64,000 nucleotides of DNA from Photorhabdus sp. CRCIA-P01. GTDB lineage: Bacteria; Pseudomonadota; Gammaproteobacteria; Enterobacterales; Enterobacteriaceae. Below are positions 25,316 to 34,498 of this stretch, piece after piece. Where the stretch lies: NCBI RefSeq assembly GCF_003545805.1, contig NZ_NMQR01000018.1, positions 1 to 64,000 on the forward strand, written 5' to 3'. The translations under genes and the position numbers were made by a program. The notes beneath the pieces are model-generated. The model was not told the origin of the DNA. It was given only the letters and a program-made list of their open reading frames with translations, and did not search any database. Position 1 is the stretch's first letter. Every line of letters starts with the position of its first letter.

Positions 25316-28204
25316 ATGAATCATGATATCAGCCCATTGCTAGAGAAATTAGGTAATAAATATAACTTTACGGATAAGATAATTGAATTAGGATATAAAT
25401 CTGTTTTTGATATTATAAGAACACCTCGTAATCTATTTTTAGCGAAGTATAATCCAGAACATCAGGCGGAAGATATTTATGATACAGCAAACAGCTATGC
25501 CATACAAATAGCGCGTAAATTTCGCCAGCAGCATTACACTCATTATACATATGCCAGGAGTTATTCTTCTCTTTCATTAAAAGAAAATCCTCAATATCAA
25601 TCTTTATTTCAGGATAACTGGCAGCAATATTGCCAAAATGGCGCACCGGAAGCAAATAATTCACCGGTTGCTTATTTAGCAGAGATTTATAAATTAGCTA
25701 TGGATATTGAAATCAATGCCGAAGCTGAAGCAATTAAAATTGATAAACGCCGACCTGATTTAGCTCACTTAATTCTGGATGATGTCAGTATTAATCAGGA
25801 AATTACAACACTGTCATTGGTTAATACCATGCTCAGTCAGCGTTTGGAAGATATGCTAAAACAGCAAGGAAAGACCAATTTATCCAGTTATGATCTTTTG
25901 GCTAATGTACGTTATCCATTTCAACTCCCTTATGATTATGCACAAAACCAAATTAACCTAACATTTGATAATAAAAAACTTTGTTGTTTGGCAATGATGC
26001 AACAAACAGATAAGAGTTATCCTTATTTTCTTAAATCCAATTTGAATACTGCTAATGGAGAATTTGTAACACCTTTAGTAAACCAGTTAGGTATTTCTCA
26101 GCAAAAAATAATTAGTGAACCATTGAATCCATCTAATAACCAATTCTATCAGGATAATTACGGTGTTAATAATGCAGCATTGCTCGAATTGTTATCAAAT
26201 TTTACTACACAAACCTCTCTTTCAGTGTCGGAAATTGAGCAATTATTATGTATAAAAGGAATATCTACCAATAAAGGAGCGGCATTAGAGCAAAATAATG
26301 TGAGATTATCCAGCAATGTACCCAAATTGAATATACCTGCGGCGCCTTATAGTTATGGAGCAGTTTTTATTAATGGGCCAAATGCAAAAGAGAATGATTT
26401 TTTACATTTGTATCGTGAATTTGTCTCAAGCGGTCATTTGCCACAAGAGGTAAATAAATTATCAGGTGTGAGTCATGAACGCTTTGATAGATTAAATCGC
26501 ATGATACGGTTGTGGAAATGGGTTAATTTGCCGGTAGATAAAATTGATTTATTGGTGACTGCAACTATGCGGGCAGAAGGGGATACAAATAAAAAATTAC
26601 AAATGAATGATAATACTTTACGTATGTTAGGTATTTTCCATCATTGGAGCAAAAAATATCATATCTCACCTGATGATTTTGCCGCGTTGATATATCAAAT
26701 TACCCCTTTTTCGACGGGTGCCGCTATTCCTTTCTTTGATCAGATATTCAATTCATCTTCGTTATTTGCTGCGCCCTTGGTGATTGATGATAGTGAGTTT
26801 TATTCGGAGACAAAACAGGATGATACTATTATTAGTAAGTTATGTGCTGGATTAAAGATTGAAGAGAGTACTTTTGCTCTATTAGCGCCATTAGTTGCCG
26901 AATCGATTGGCAAAAAGAGTTTAACGTGTTCACTTCCTGTTGTTTCTGCGTTTTATCGCATTGTGCAATTATCGAGAATTTTGGGGTTAACACCACAGGA
27001 AGGTGTGGTTCTTTTAACGCTGATAGGTGGAAATAAAGTATTAAAACAGGTCACTGGTACGCCTTATTTATTTCCATCAGGAAATAATAGGCAAACAGAT
27101 ATACTGGATATTATGATTGCAATGGAGCAAACCACAGAATGGTTGGCAAAAAATAAATTATCTGTTGGTACTCTCCAGTTATTTTTATTATCGGCTAACG
27201 AAGTTGTTATGACCGGAAATGCAGCGCAGGTGGCCTTTATTAATCAAGTCGGATTGCATCTTAATTCAGAAAACTTAACCCTAGAAAGTTTATCATCAAA
27301 TATCTTACCAGCATTAGATAATAATGGTGATTTGATTGATTGGTTAACTCCACGCCAAGCTGTTTTAAATGCAGTATCGCATCAAAAATATGGTTTAGTT
27401 AAACCTGATGTTAATATCACTGATGAAATTAATAAAGCGATAAAAAGTATATTACTGGACGAGAAAGTCAAACTATCTATTGCTGAGCAATGGACTGCAA
27501 TTATCACGCAAACTCAATCCGCACAAAATGCAATATCAGCCAGTATGTTGGCAAATGCATTTCAGTTATCACAACCATTTCCGTTATTTATTTTAAATTG
27601 GATTGGTTCAAATAGTTATGATTTTTTGTTGAAGTCATTTGAACTGTTTGATAACAATAATTTACAGCCAGAGGTGATCGGTCAGGATTATTTGATACTG
27701 ATGTATGATTTATCACGATATATTGCAGTGATTAAGACTTTCCAACTGAGCACTGTGATGTTGAATCATTTTTCTGAACATCCTGAAAGGTTTGGCTGCC
27801 AAAATACACAACTTTCTTTATCAGTTATTTATTATTTTAGTCGCTACCGGGATTGGATGCAATTAGCTGCTTCTTTAGATAACGCGGAAGATAAAATATT
27901 GCGTTATTTGCAGCTAGCCAATACGGATAATCAAAGTCACGATAAAGCTAATATGGTGAAAATATTAACTGAACTATTGTCATGGCAGAGTGATGAAGTG
28001 CTATTAGCTCATTCATATATTCTTGGCAATAAAGATAATAGAGTAAAAACATTGGCCGAAATAGATATCATGATGAGACTTAAAGTTTGGTCTGAGGAGA
28101 TGGCGATTTCCATGCGTTTATTGTTAGCGACGATAAATATTAATACTCATTCCTCTTATGATGTTTATAAACAAGTTGGTACAGCAATGGTAGCAACTTT
28201 GTAA
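25316..28204 (+). CDS. Tc-type insecticidal toxin A subunit, N-terminal half (TcaA/VRP1 type)
   Basis: A 962-residue protein without a signal peptide. The N-terminal 300 residues carry the VRP1-type region (SPVAYLAEIYKLAMDIE, RRPDLAHLILDD, LLANVRYPFQLPYD), shared by TcaA, the start of TcdA and the SpvA-related family. LSVSEIEQLLCIKG and YSYGAVFINGP are further TcA landmarks. The rest is the large alpha-helical shell region. AAGGCGAT precedes the ATG. It ends where the next gene begins the ABC-toxin N domain, so the two genes together equal a full TcA of about 2430 residues. TcA forms the cell-binding, membrane-piercing pentamer. The split resembles TcaA/TcaB and YenA1/YenA2. Confidence 0.9.
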   Translation: MNHDISPLLEKLGNKYNFTDKIIELGYKSVFDIIRTPRNLFLAKYNPEHQAEDIYDTANSYAIQIARKFRQQHYTHYTYARSYSSLSLKENPQYQSLFQDNWQQYCQNGAPEANNSPVAYLAEIYKLAMDIEINAEAEAIKIDKRRPDLAHLILDDVSINQEITTLSLVNTMLSQRLEDMLKQQGKTNLSSYDLLANVRYPFQLPYDYAQNQINLTFDNKKLCCLAMMQQTDKSYPYFLKSNLNTANGEFVTPLVNQLGISQQKIISEPLNPSNNQFYQDNYGVNNAALLELLSNFTTQTSLSVSEIEQLLCIKGISTNKGAALEQNNVRLSSNVPKLNIPAAPYSYGAVFINGPNAKENDFLHLYREFVSSGHLPQEVNKLSGVSHERFDRLNRMIRLWKWVNLPVDKIDLLVTATMRAEGDTNKKLQMNDNTLRMLGIFHHWSKKYHISPDDFAALIYQITPFSTGAAIPFFDQIFNSSSLFAAPLVIDDSEFYSETKQDDTIISKLCAGLKIEESTFALLAPLVAESIGKKSLTCSLPVVSAFYRIVQLSRILGLTPQEGVVLLTLIGGNKVLKQVTGTPYLFPSGNNRQTDILDIMIAMEQTTEWLAKNKLSVGTLQLFLLSANEVVMTGNAAQVAFINQVGLHLNSENLTLESLSSNILPALDNNGDLIDWLTPRQAVLNAVSHQKYGLVKPDVNITDEINKAIKSILLDEKVKLSIAEQWTAIITQTQSAQNAISASMLANAFQLSQPFPLFILNWIGSNSYDFLLKSFELFDNNNLQPEVIGQDYLILMYDLSRYIAVIKTFQLSTVMLNHFSEHPERFGCQNTQLSLSVIYYFSRYRDWMQLAASLDNAEDKILRYLQLANTDNQSHDKANMVKILTELLSWQSDEVLLAHSYILGNKDNRVKTLAEIDIMMRLKVWSEEMAISMRLLLATININTHSSYDVYKQVGTAMVATL

Positions 28205-28252
28205 ATGTCATTGTCATGATGGAATAAAAAATTTCTAATAGAGGTTCAGGAT

Positions 28253-31200
28253 ATGAAAAATATTGTTTCTAAAAAATTAGCTGAGAATATTCGTGATGGA
28301 TTGGTTAGTTATTACTTGGGGCATATTGCGAAAACAGCTAATGTACCCGATTTAAAAACGCCGGATGATTTGTATCAGTATTTACTTATTGATAATCAGG
28401 TATCCAGTCAGGTTAATACCAGTGTCGCTGCACAAGCGATTTCCAGTGTTCAGCAATATATTAATGGCATTATGCTTAACATGGAATCAGGGTATGATTA
28501 TCAACATGAAGATAAAGTAGAGAAATGGAATGATGTTTTAAGCCAATATAATATTTGGGCTGGTTTTCAACAATTATGGAATTATCCAGAAAATTATATT
28601 AGTCCTATATTGCGTCAGAATAAAACAAGTGATTTTAAAGAGTTGGAGGATAATTTAAATAAAGGTAAATTGAGTGATGAGGTTGTGCAGGAAGTCATAT
28701 TGAATTATTTAAATAAATTTGAAGAAATAAGTAATTTAGAGTTAATGAGCGGCTATATCAGTACGACTAAGGAATTAGCACCTGCTCAGGCTGAATATTA
28801 TTTCATTGGTAAGATGAATATTACGCCAGGTCAATATTATTGGCGATCGCTGAATATGGCGAATCGAAATATGCAAGATATCATTAATCCTACCGCTTGG
28901 AAAGAATGGGAAAAAATTGGTATTCCTGCTACCGGGGAAATCATTAAGATCCGTCCAGTTGTTATTGATGGCCGTCTTCACATCGTTTGGTTGGCGCATG
29001 AGCTTGATAATAATAGTGAAGAGAAAAATCATTATAGTATTAATCTGATATATCGAAAATTTAATGGTGAATGGAGTCTTCCAAATAAATTACGTACTTT
29101 TACTGGTGATAAGAGTAAAGTTAATAATGATTTTGAACTAATTGCATTAATGGATTTGCGAGCTGAACCTGTATTAGTTATTTCTGCTATTTATAAAACA
29201 GAAAAATCAAATGATAATATATCAGAAGAAGATCATCATCCTTACTCTTGTAATTTACTATTTAGTAAAGTTCCTATGCCTAAGGTTGGTGACCAGTTAT
29301 TAGATATTTATATTTATCAACAGATTAAATCTAATTCTACAAAAGATCTTGCACAGTATAATATGTTGTCAGCTTATTTTGGCGATGCCTACAAATTAGT
29401 TGATAAACCGGTTTATCAGGAGTCGGGAAGTCATCCTGGGCTTGCGACAGGGAAAATGACATTATTTGCTGAAATGGGTAATGGAAAACTACGCCTTAGA
29501 GGTAATAATAGTTTATCAATTGGGAAAGAGATTATTAAATCTGTAGAATGTAATGTTGACCTTAAAAGTAAATCGAGTGAAAAAGGGAAGGTTAATATTT
29601 CACTCTCCGGTGGTGCTAAAGAGAATAATGGGAAAATAACGGTTTCTGTCGCGGTGACTATTAATGATAATGGTTATGCGGCAGGTGACTATTTTTATAT
29701 TATGTTTAATTCTAGTCAGAGTGGTTATCCTGAGCTAAATGTTAATTTTTCTGAATGGGGAGAAAAGCAAGGTAATGCCTATCATTTTACCAAAGAAATG
29801 GAAGTGCCACTGTCTGGATTACAAGAGGCTAAAGTATTCAGTTCAGAGCTTAATAAATCTGGCGGTAAACTTGTTGCGTCTGGAGATGGAGCGCCAAAAG
29901 TAGATATTGACCATTCAGGTTATAGAGAAGCTGATTTCTGTTTATGGAATACTAAGAATGGTAGCGATAATCTGTTATATTCAAAAGGTCAATTACTCAA
30001 TGGAAGTAGTATTATTCCTCCGGTAGAACTTGATCTCAATGAAATAAATGGTAATGATTCGAGTGTATTTTTAAAGTTAGGTTATAAGAAAGCAGGGGAA
30101 GATGCGGATTTAGGTTATAACTATTATGAAGTTAAACTCAGTAAAACTCCCTATCCTAATTTTCTGTTAGCCTATGATAAAAAAACGCAAGCACAGTATC
30201 TGGATATTACTGAATTGCAATTTAAGTATCGATCTATCAGATTAAATACCTTATTTGGCAAGGAGCTTATTGCGCGGGCTAACCATTCTATTACTGATGT
30301 ACTGAATTGGGAGGCGCAACATATTAAAGAGCCGCCTATTCCAGGTAGTGATGAAAATAATGACTCAGCGCTTAACGGGGCAAATAGTATTTATTTTTGG
30401 GAGCTCTTCTTCCATGTTCCTTATTTAGTCGCATATCAACTCAATGCCTCACAACAATATCAGGATGCCCAAAACTGGTTGCATTATATTTTCAATCCAG
30501 GGGGTAAAAATAAGAATAATGGTAGTCCAAACTATTGGAATTGCAGCCTGTTAGAGGTTTCTCGAGATAGCTCGGTACAACTAAAAGGATTACAAGATCC
30601 AGATGCAATAGCTTATGCGGAACCGGTACATTATAAGAAAGCCATATTCCAAATGTATGTGCAAAACTTAATTGATTTTGGTGATAGCTTTTATCGCTTT
30701 CTGACCAATGATGGATTGAATAATGCTAAATTACGCTATCTTCAAGCACAGCAATTACTGGGTCCCAGACCCGATTTTGATTTGGTCAGTCATTGGCTAC
30801 CTGTTGAATTGGCAGATATCACCTCTTCAAAGAATAATAAATTACGCGAATTTGAGAGTAATATTATTCCTGATATGTTCATTGATCTTCCCGCCACTAA
30901 AGTCGGTGCTCATGCGGCGGTGGATAATGCTATTTTCCGAGTGCCTTTGAACAATGATTTATTGCGGTATTGGGATATTTTATCCAGCAGATTTTATAAT
31001 TTGCGCCATAACTTAACTTTAGATGGTAAACCGTTGTCGTTACCATTATATGCAACACCGGTTGATCCAAAAAACTTGCTCGCTTTACTGGCAAACGGAG
31101 GATCATTATTGTCAGCAGGTAGCACGGGTATTTTGAATATACCGCCTTATCGTTTCCGGGCGCTATTACCCAGTGTTTATCATGCGGTAGATACATTAAG

Positions 31201-32671
31201 TCATTTTGGTGATTTACTCTTAAGTGCGCAAGAACGTAAAGATCGCGCGGAACAGGAAGAGTTGAATCAATTACATTTAAAAGATTTAGCGATTTTCACT
31301 ATTGCATTGCAGAAAGATGCTGTCGCAATTGCTGAAAAAGGAAAAGAGGCATTATTAAAAAGTCAGCAGACATTACAACAGCGGATTGATCATTATAAGG
31401 CGCTTTATGATGAAAACATTTCTACGGATGAAACCAATGCGCTGAATTTACAAGGTACGGCAAAAATTATTTCTTCTGTTGAGGAAGGAATGTTAACCGC
31501 CGCTGGCGCCGCTTCGCTGATACCTAGTATTGCGGGAACATCATTTGGTGGACAGCGATGGCATATGCCGCTTGTTTGTTCCGCGGGTATTACACGTACT
31601 GCATCATTAATTATGCAAATGGCGAGTGATACGTTGAGTGTTAAAGCAGGTTATAACCGGCGACGTGAAGAGTGGGAGATTCAATATAAACAGGCGGAAA
31701 GTGAACTGGAAATGTTGAAAAAACAGCTTGAACAACAAGAGGCACAAATCTCCGCCGCAAATACGACGCTACAGCAATCTCAGGCACAACTGCAAAAAGA
31801 GCAAGATATGTATCAATTTTTTACTGTGACCAGAGTAACGAAATCTTCTCTTTATCAATGGTTGAATGATCAGATGATGTCATTATATCGTCAGGCTTAC
31901 GATGCAGTGCTTTCGTTATGTTTAAATGCACAAGCATGCTGGCAATATGAAATGGGGGATTTTGCCACACAATTCATTGTGCAAAATGGTTGGGACGATA
32001 ACCATAATGGTTTATTGGTAGGTGAAAAGATTAAATTGAATCTACTGAAAATGGAATCAGCTTATTTGAATCGTAATGAACGTCGCTTAGAGTTGACTAA
32101 AACGATCTCGTTAAAAAATTTATTATCTGGTACTAAAAAATGGGCAGAGATTCAATCTGAACTTAAAACCGGTGAAGGAATGACATTTATACTGAATGAA
32201 AAATTATTTGATCAAGATTATGCCGGGCATTATTTACGTCAAATCACTTCTGTATCGGTCACGCTGCCGACATTAATGGGTCCTTATCAGGATATTAAAG
32301 CGACTTTAACTCAGACGAAAAGTTATACGTTGAAAACGCCGGATATTAATGGCGTGAAATATTTACTGTCAAATAAGGAGGGCGATAATAAGCAAATTGT
32401 CACGAATTTGAGAGCGAGTCAACAAATCGCACTTTCATCAGGTATTAATGATAGCGGTACATTTAATCTTAATTTCGGTGATGATCGTTATTTACCTTTT
32501 GAAGGAACCGGGGCGGTTTCTGATTGGAAACTCACCTTCCCATCAGCGGCAACAGACAGTATACAACGAGATATTCTGGATAATTTAACCGATATTATTT
32601 TGCATGTACGTTATACCGCGAAAGATGGCGGTGAGGGATTTTCCAATCAGGTAAAAGAACTACTTAAATAA
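28253..32671 (+). CDS. Tc-type insecticidal toxin A subunit, C-terminal half (TcaB type)
   Basis: A 1472-residue protein. It starts with the ABC-toxin N region (RDGLVSYYLGHIAK, DDLYQYLLIDNQV, YINGIMLNMESGYD). The middle contains beta-rich receptor-binding-like inserts (about residues 400-620). The last 800 residues hold the pore-forming and TcB-binding parts: FWELFFHVPYLVAYQLN, LPLYATPVDPKNLLALLANGG, a coiled-coil at about 1140-1190 rich in E/Q/L, and the terminal RYLPFEGTGAVSDWKL and VRYTAKDGGEGF. AGGTTCAGGAT lies directly before the ATG, 48 bases after the A1 gene. No TcB or TcC gene follows, so this A component would need partners encoded elsewhere to deliver a toxic C-terminal cargo. Confidence 0.93.
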   Translation: MKNIVSKKLAENIRDGLVSYYLGHIAKTANVPDLKTPDDLYQYLLIDNQVSSQVNTSVAAQAISSVQQYINGIMLNMESGYDYQHEDKVEKWNDVLSQYNIWAGFQQLWNYPENYISPILRQNKTSDFKELEDNLNKGKLSDEVVQEVILNYLNKFEEISNLELMSGYISTTKELAPAQAEYYFIGKMNITPGQYYWRSLNMANRNMQDIINPTAWKEWEKIGIPATGEIIKIRPVVIDGRLHIVWLAHELDNNSEEKNHYSINLIYRKFNGEWSLPNKLRTFTGDKSKVNNDFELIALMDLRAEPVLVISAIYKTEKSNDNISEEDHHPYSCNLLFSKVPMPKVGDQLLDIYIYQQIKSNSTKDLAQYNMLSAYFGDAYKLVDKPVYQESGSHPGLATGKMTLFAEMGNGKLRLRGNNSLSIGKEIIKSVECNVDLKSKSSEKGKVNISLSGGAKENNGKITVSVAVTINDNGYAAGDYFYIMFNSSQSGYPELNVNFSEWGEKQGNAYHFTKEMEVPLSGLQEAKVFSSELNKSGGKLVASGDGAPKVDIDHSGYREADFCLWNTKNGSDNLLYSKGQLLNGSSIIPPVELDLNEINGNDSSVFLKLGYKKAGEDADLGYNYYEVKLSKTPYPNFLLAYDKKTQAQYLDITELQFKYRSIRLNTLFGKELIARANHSITDVLNWEAQHIKEPPIPGSDENNDSALNGANSIYFWELFFHVPYLVAYQLNASQQYQDAQNWLHYIFNPGGKNKNNGSPNYWNCSLLEVSRDSSVQLKGLQDPDAIAYAEPVHYKKAIFQMYVQNLIDFGDSFYRFLTNDGLNNAKLRYLQAQQLLGPRPDFDLVSHWLPVELADITSSKNNKLREFESNIIPDMFIDLPATKVGAHAAVDNAIFRVPLNNDLLRYWDILSSRFYNLRHNLTLDGKPLSLPLYATPVDPKNLLALLANGGSLLSAGSTGILNIPPYRFRALLPSVYHAVDTLSHFGDLLLSAQERKDRAEQEELNQLHLKDLAIFTIALQKDAVAIAEKGKEALLKSQQTLQQRIDHYKALYDENISTDETNALNLQGTAKIISSVEEGMLTAAGAASLIPSIAGTSFGGQRWHMPLVCSAGITRTASLIMQMASDTLSVKAGYNRRREEWEIQYKQAESELEMLKKQLEQQEAQISAANTTLQQSQAQLQKEQDMYQFFTVTRVTKSSLYQWLNDQMMSLYRQAYDAVLSLCLNAQACWQYEMGDFATQFIVQNGWDDNHNGLLVGEKIKLNLLKMESAYLNRNERRLELTKTISLKNLLSGTKKWAEIQSELKTGEGMTFILNEKLFDQDYAGHYLRQITSVSVTLPTLMGPYQDIKATLTQTKSYTLKTPDINGVKYLLSNKEGDNKQIVTNLRASQQIALSSGINDSGTFNLNFGDDRYLPFEGTGAVSDWKLTFPSAATDSIQRDILDNLTDIILHVRYTAKDGGEGFSNQVKELLK

Positions 32672-32714
32672 TATGTTTATTTGTCGCTGTTTTTGTATTT
32701 AATATTTAATCAGG

Positions 32715-32760
32715 AATCTGGTAAATTTATTCCCATTATTTGCCAGGTTCTTGCTGTTTT
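32715..32760 (+). terminator. Probable terminator of the Tc operon
   Basis: AATCTGGTAAAT (32715-32726) pairs with ATTTGCCAGGTT (32738-32749) with two G-U pairs, followed by CTTGCTGTTTT. It lies about 45 bases past the toxin stop. Confidence 0.55.
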
Positions 32761-32806
32761 AATTGGGGATGAAGCCATGATGGACAATATATTAAAAAGG
32801 GAATCA

Positions 32807-33073
32807 CTACCTATGCCGGATATACACACCTGCATGAGCCATCATCGCAATCAGTTTATCCACACTGAAAAGCTGTATTTTCCCCCTGGCAAGCTCTGAA
32901 ACACGGGGCTGGGTAACCCCTAGCATTCTGGCGGCTTCAGCTTGGGTAAATTCCCGTTTTGCAATCCATTCATTGAGCATATTCATTAGCTGCGCTCGGA
33001 TCTTCATGTTTTCGGCTTGTTCCGGTGTATCACTGATCGCGTCCCATACGTTTTCAAAAGTCTGCATTCTCAT
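32807..33073 (-). CDS. XRE-family antitoxin-like regulator
   Basis: An 88-residue protein with a C-terminal helix-turn-helix: EFTQAEAARMLGVTQPRVSELARGKIQLFSVDKL is typical of HigA/XRE antitoxins paired with Gp49-type (HigB-like) toxins. The N-terminal NVWDAISDTPEQAENMKIRAQLM is the usual lead-in. The upstream toxin gene is only a fragment, so this is probably a solitary antitoxin. It is convergent with the Tc operon. Confidence 0.85.
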   Translation of the reverse strand: MRMQTFENVWDAISDTPEQAENMKIRAQLMNMLNEWIAKREFTQAEAARMLGVTQPRVSELARGKIQLFSVDKLIAMMAHAGVYIRHR

Positions 33074-33170
33074 GATTTCCGTTCCTGTATAAGTGCTTTA
33101 AGCGTTTTCTGGCGAGCACTGCATCCTGCTTACTGGTTGTCTGTTTTTTCTTTTGGAAGCAGTGCAGTAC
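33054..33170 (-). pseudogene. C-terminal remnant of a Gp49/HigB-type toxin
   Basis: A reading frame with VLHCFQKKKQTTSKQD and LARKRLKHLY, the C-terminal signature of phage-derived Gp49-like RelE-superfamily toxins, ends at a stop inside the first codons of the antitoxin gene, as in normal toxin-antitoxin pairs. The frame is closed by a stop just before the VLHCF block and the catalytic N-terminal part is missing, so the toxin is dead. Confidence 0.7.
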
Positions 33171-33285
33171 TTAAATTGCGAATTTGAATTCTAGCTTCAA
33201 GTTTTTTGGTTAAATCACCGTTAGAAATACCAGTTTCTTCCAGCTCTTTGGCAAAGTTAAGCATTTCGTTCAATTTAGTGTTCAT
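33130..33285 (-). CDS. Small hypothetical protein
   Basis: A 51-codon frame starting at ATG 33285 with AGGAGAAAG immediately upstream. The product is charged and helical (LNEMLNFAKELEETG, DLTKKLEARI), with no signal peptide and no recognised family. It overlaps the dead toxin fragment in another frame, so it may be a junction product of the deletion that destroyed the toxin. The strong ribosome binding site is the main support. Confidence 0.4.
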   Translation of the reverse strand: MNTKLNEMLNFAKELEETGISNGDLTKKLEARIQIRNLSTALLPKEKTDNQ

Positions 33286-33427
33286 CTTTCTCCTCTACCA
33301 AAAGTCCTAGTTAGAGCATTTTTTTATCATCATACTTCAAAAGTTCTACGGCAATGTCTTTTTTTCATTATACAGGCCACCACTTGGCGGCCTCTTGATC
33401 GGAAAGTCAGGATTTTTTGCAATCAAA

Positions 33428-34483
33428 TTAACTGCTGCTTTGTTCTGCCAAAATAAACATCCCAAACGGATGAATTTCCAGATAGTAATTATCGCCGACA
33501 TTGGGTTGCAATTGGGTGGCGTTAATCTGTAATAACAGCGTTTGCCCTTGCCAATCTACGGTGACTTCATATTGTGGCCCCATGTAAGCCACATGGCTGA
33601 TGGTGCAGCGTTGGCTGATATTTCCATCCCGGTTCAGGGTAATGGCTTCCGGTCTGACGCCTACCGTTACCGATTGTCGGTTGGTGGTAAAGTTTGCTGG
33701 TCGTGGCAGGCGATATTGGAAAATCTCGACATAATCAGCACCTAAAGTCGCCGGGAAGATATTGGCATCTCCCATAAAACTTGCCATAAACTCAGATGCC
33801 GGCTGGCGATAGAGTGTTTGTGGCGTGCCAATTTGCATGATTTTACCTTTATTCATCACCAGTACCGCATCGGAAACGGCAAATGCTTCACTTTGATCAT
33901 GAGTAACATATAGCGAGGTGATATTAAATTGTTGCTGTAATTCGCGGATTTTCTCGCGCATACTGCGGCGCAGATTGGCATCAAGGTTACTCAGCGGTTC
34001 ATCGAAAAGTAAGACTTTTGGTTTGAGAATCAATGCGCGAGCGAGAGCGACACGCTGTTGTTGACCACCGGAGATTTGGTCTACATAACGATCTTCAAAG
34101 CCACCCAAATCCACCAGCTCCAGTGCTTCTTTAACCCGATCGCGTATCTCCGCTTTAGGCCGCCCTAGCATTTTCAGCCCGTAGCCAATATTTTCCCCTA
34201 GCGACATATGCGGGAACAGGGCGTAGGACTGAAATACCATGCAGATATCCCGTTGCTGGATAGAGCGATCCGTAACGTCTTCACCGTCAATGAAAATCTT
34301 ACCTTCACTCGGTTTTTCCAGCCCGGCAACCAGACGCAATACGGTGGTTTTACCACAGCCGGATGGCCCTAACAGTGTGACCATATGTCCCTGTGGAATA
34401 GACAGCTCCAGATTATCGATCACGGTGTTGCTACCGAACCGTTTGGTTACATTTTTCAGTTCGACAAAATTTTGTTGTGTCAT
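33428..34483 (-). CDS. afuC: ABC importer ATP-binding subunit (AfuC/FbpC type)
   Basis: A 351-residue ATPase. Walker A is GPSGCGKTT, the Q-loop is in [13 protein letters not shown], the signature is SGGQQQR, and Walker B is [13 protein letters not shown] with the His switch in [14 protein letters not shown]-like regulatory domain makes up the last 110 residues. It powers import with the AfuB permease, encoded 15 bases upstream. The family includes ferric-iron transporters (FbpC) and the hexose-phosphate transporter AfuABC. Linkage to uhpABC argues for sugar-phosphate uptake. Last gene of the operon. Confidence 0.85.
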   Translation of the reverse strand: MTQQNFVELKNVTKRFGSNTVIDNLELSIPQGHMVTLLGPSGCGKTTVLRLVAGLEKPSEGKIFIDGEDVTDRSIQQRDICMVFQSYALFPHMSLGENIGYGLKMLGRPKAEIRDRVKEALELVDLGGFEDRYVDQISGGQQQRVALARALILKPKVLLFDEPLSNLDANLRRSMREKIRELQQQFNITSLYVTHDQSEAFAVSDAVLVMNKGKIMQIGTPQTLYRQPASEFMASFMGDANIFPATLGADYVEIFQYRLPRPANFTTNRQSVTVGVRPEAITLNRDGNISQRCTISHVAYMGPQYEVTVDWQGQTLLLQINATQLQPNVGDNYYLEIHPFGMFILAEQSSS

Positions 34484-34498
34484 ATCGTCACTCCGTGA

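Noticed and set aside
32681-32899. A 72-codon plus-strand frame after the Tc gene
   Set aside because: Its second half is the complement of the XRE antitoxin gene and a terminator-like hairpin lies in its first half.
33374-33393. Hairpin AGGCCACC/GGCGGCCT as terminator of afuC
   Set aside because: The stem has a G-U pair and there is no U-tract on the minus strand, so it is not listed as a terminator.
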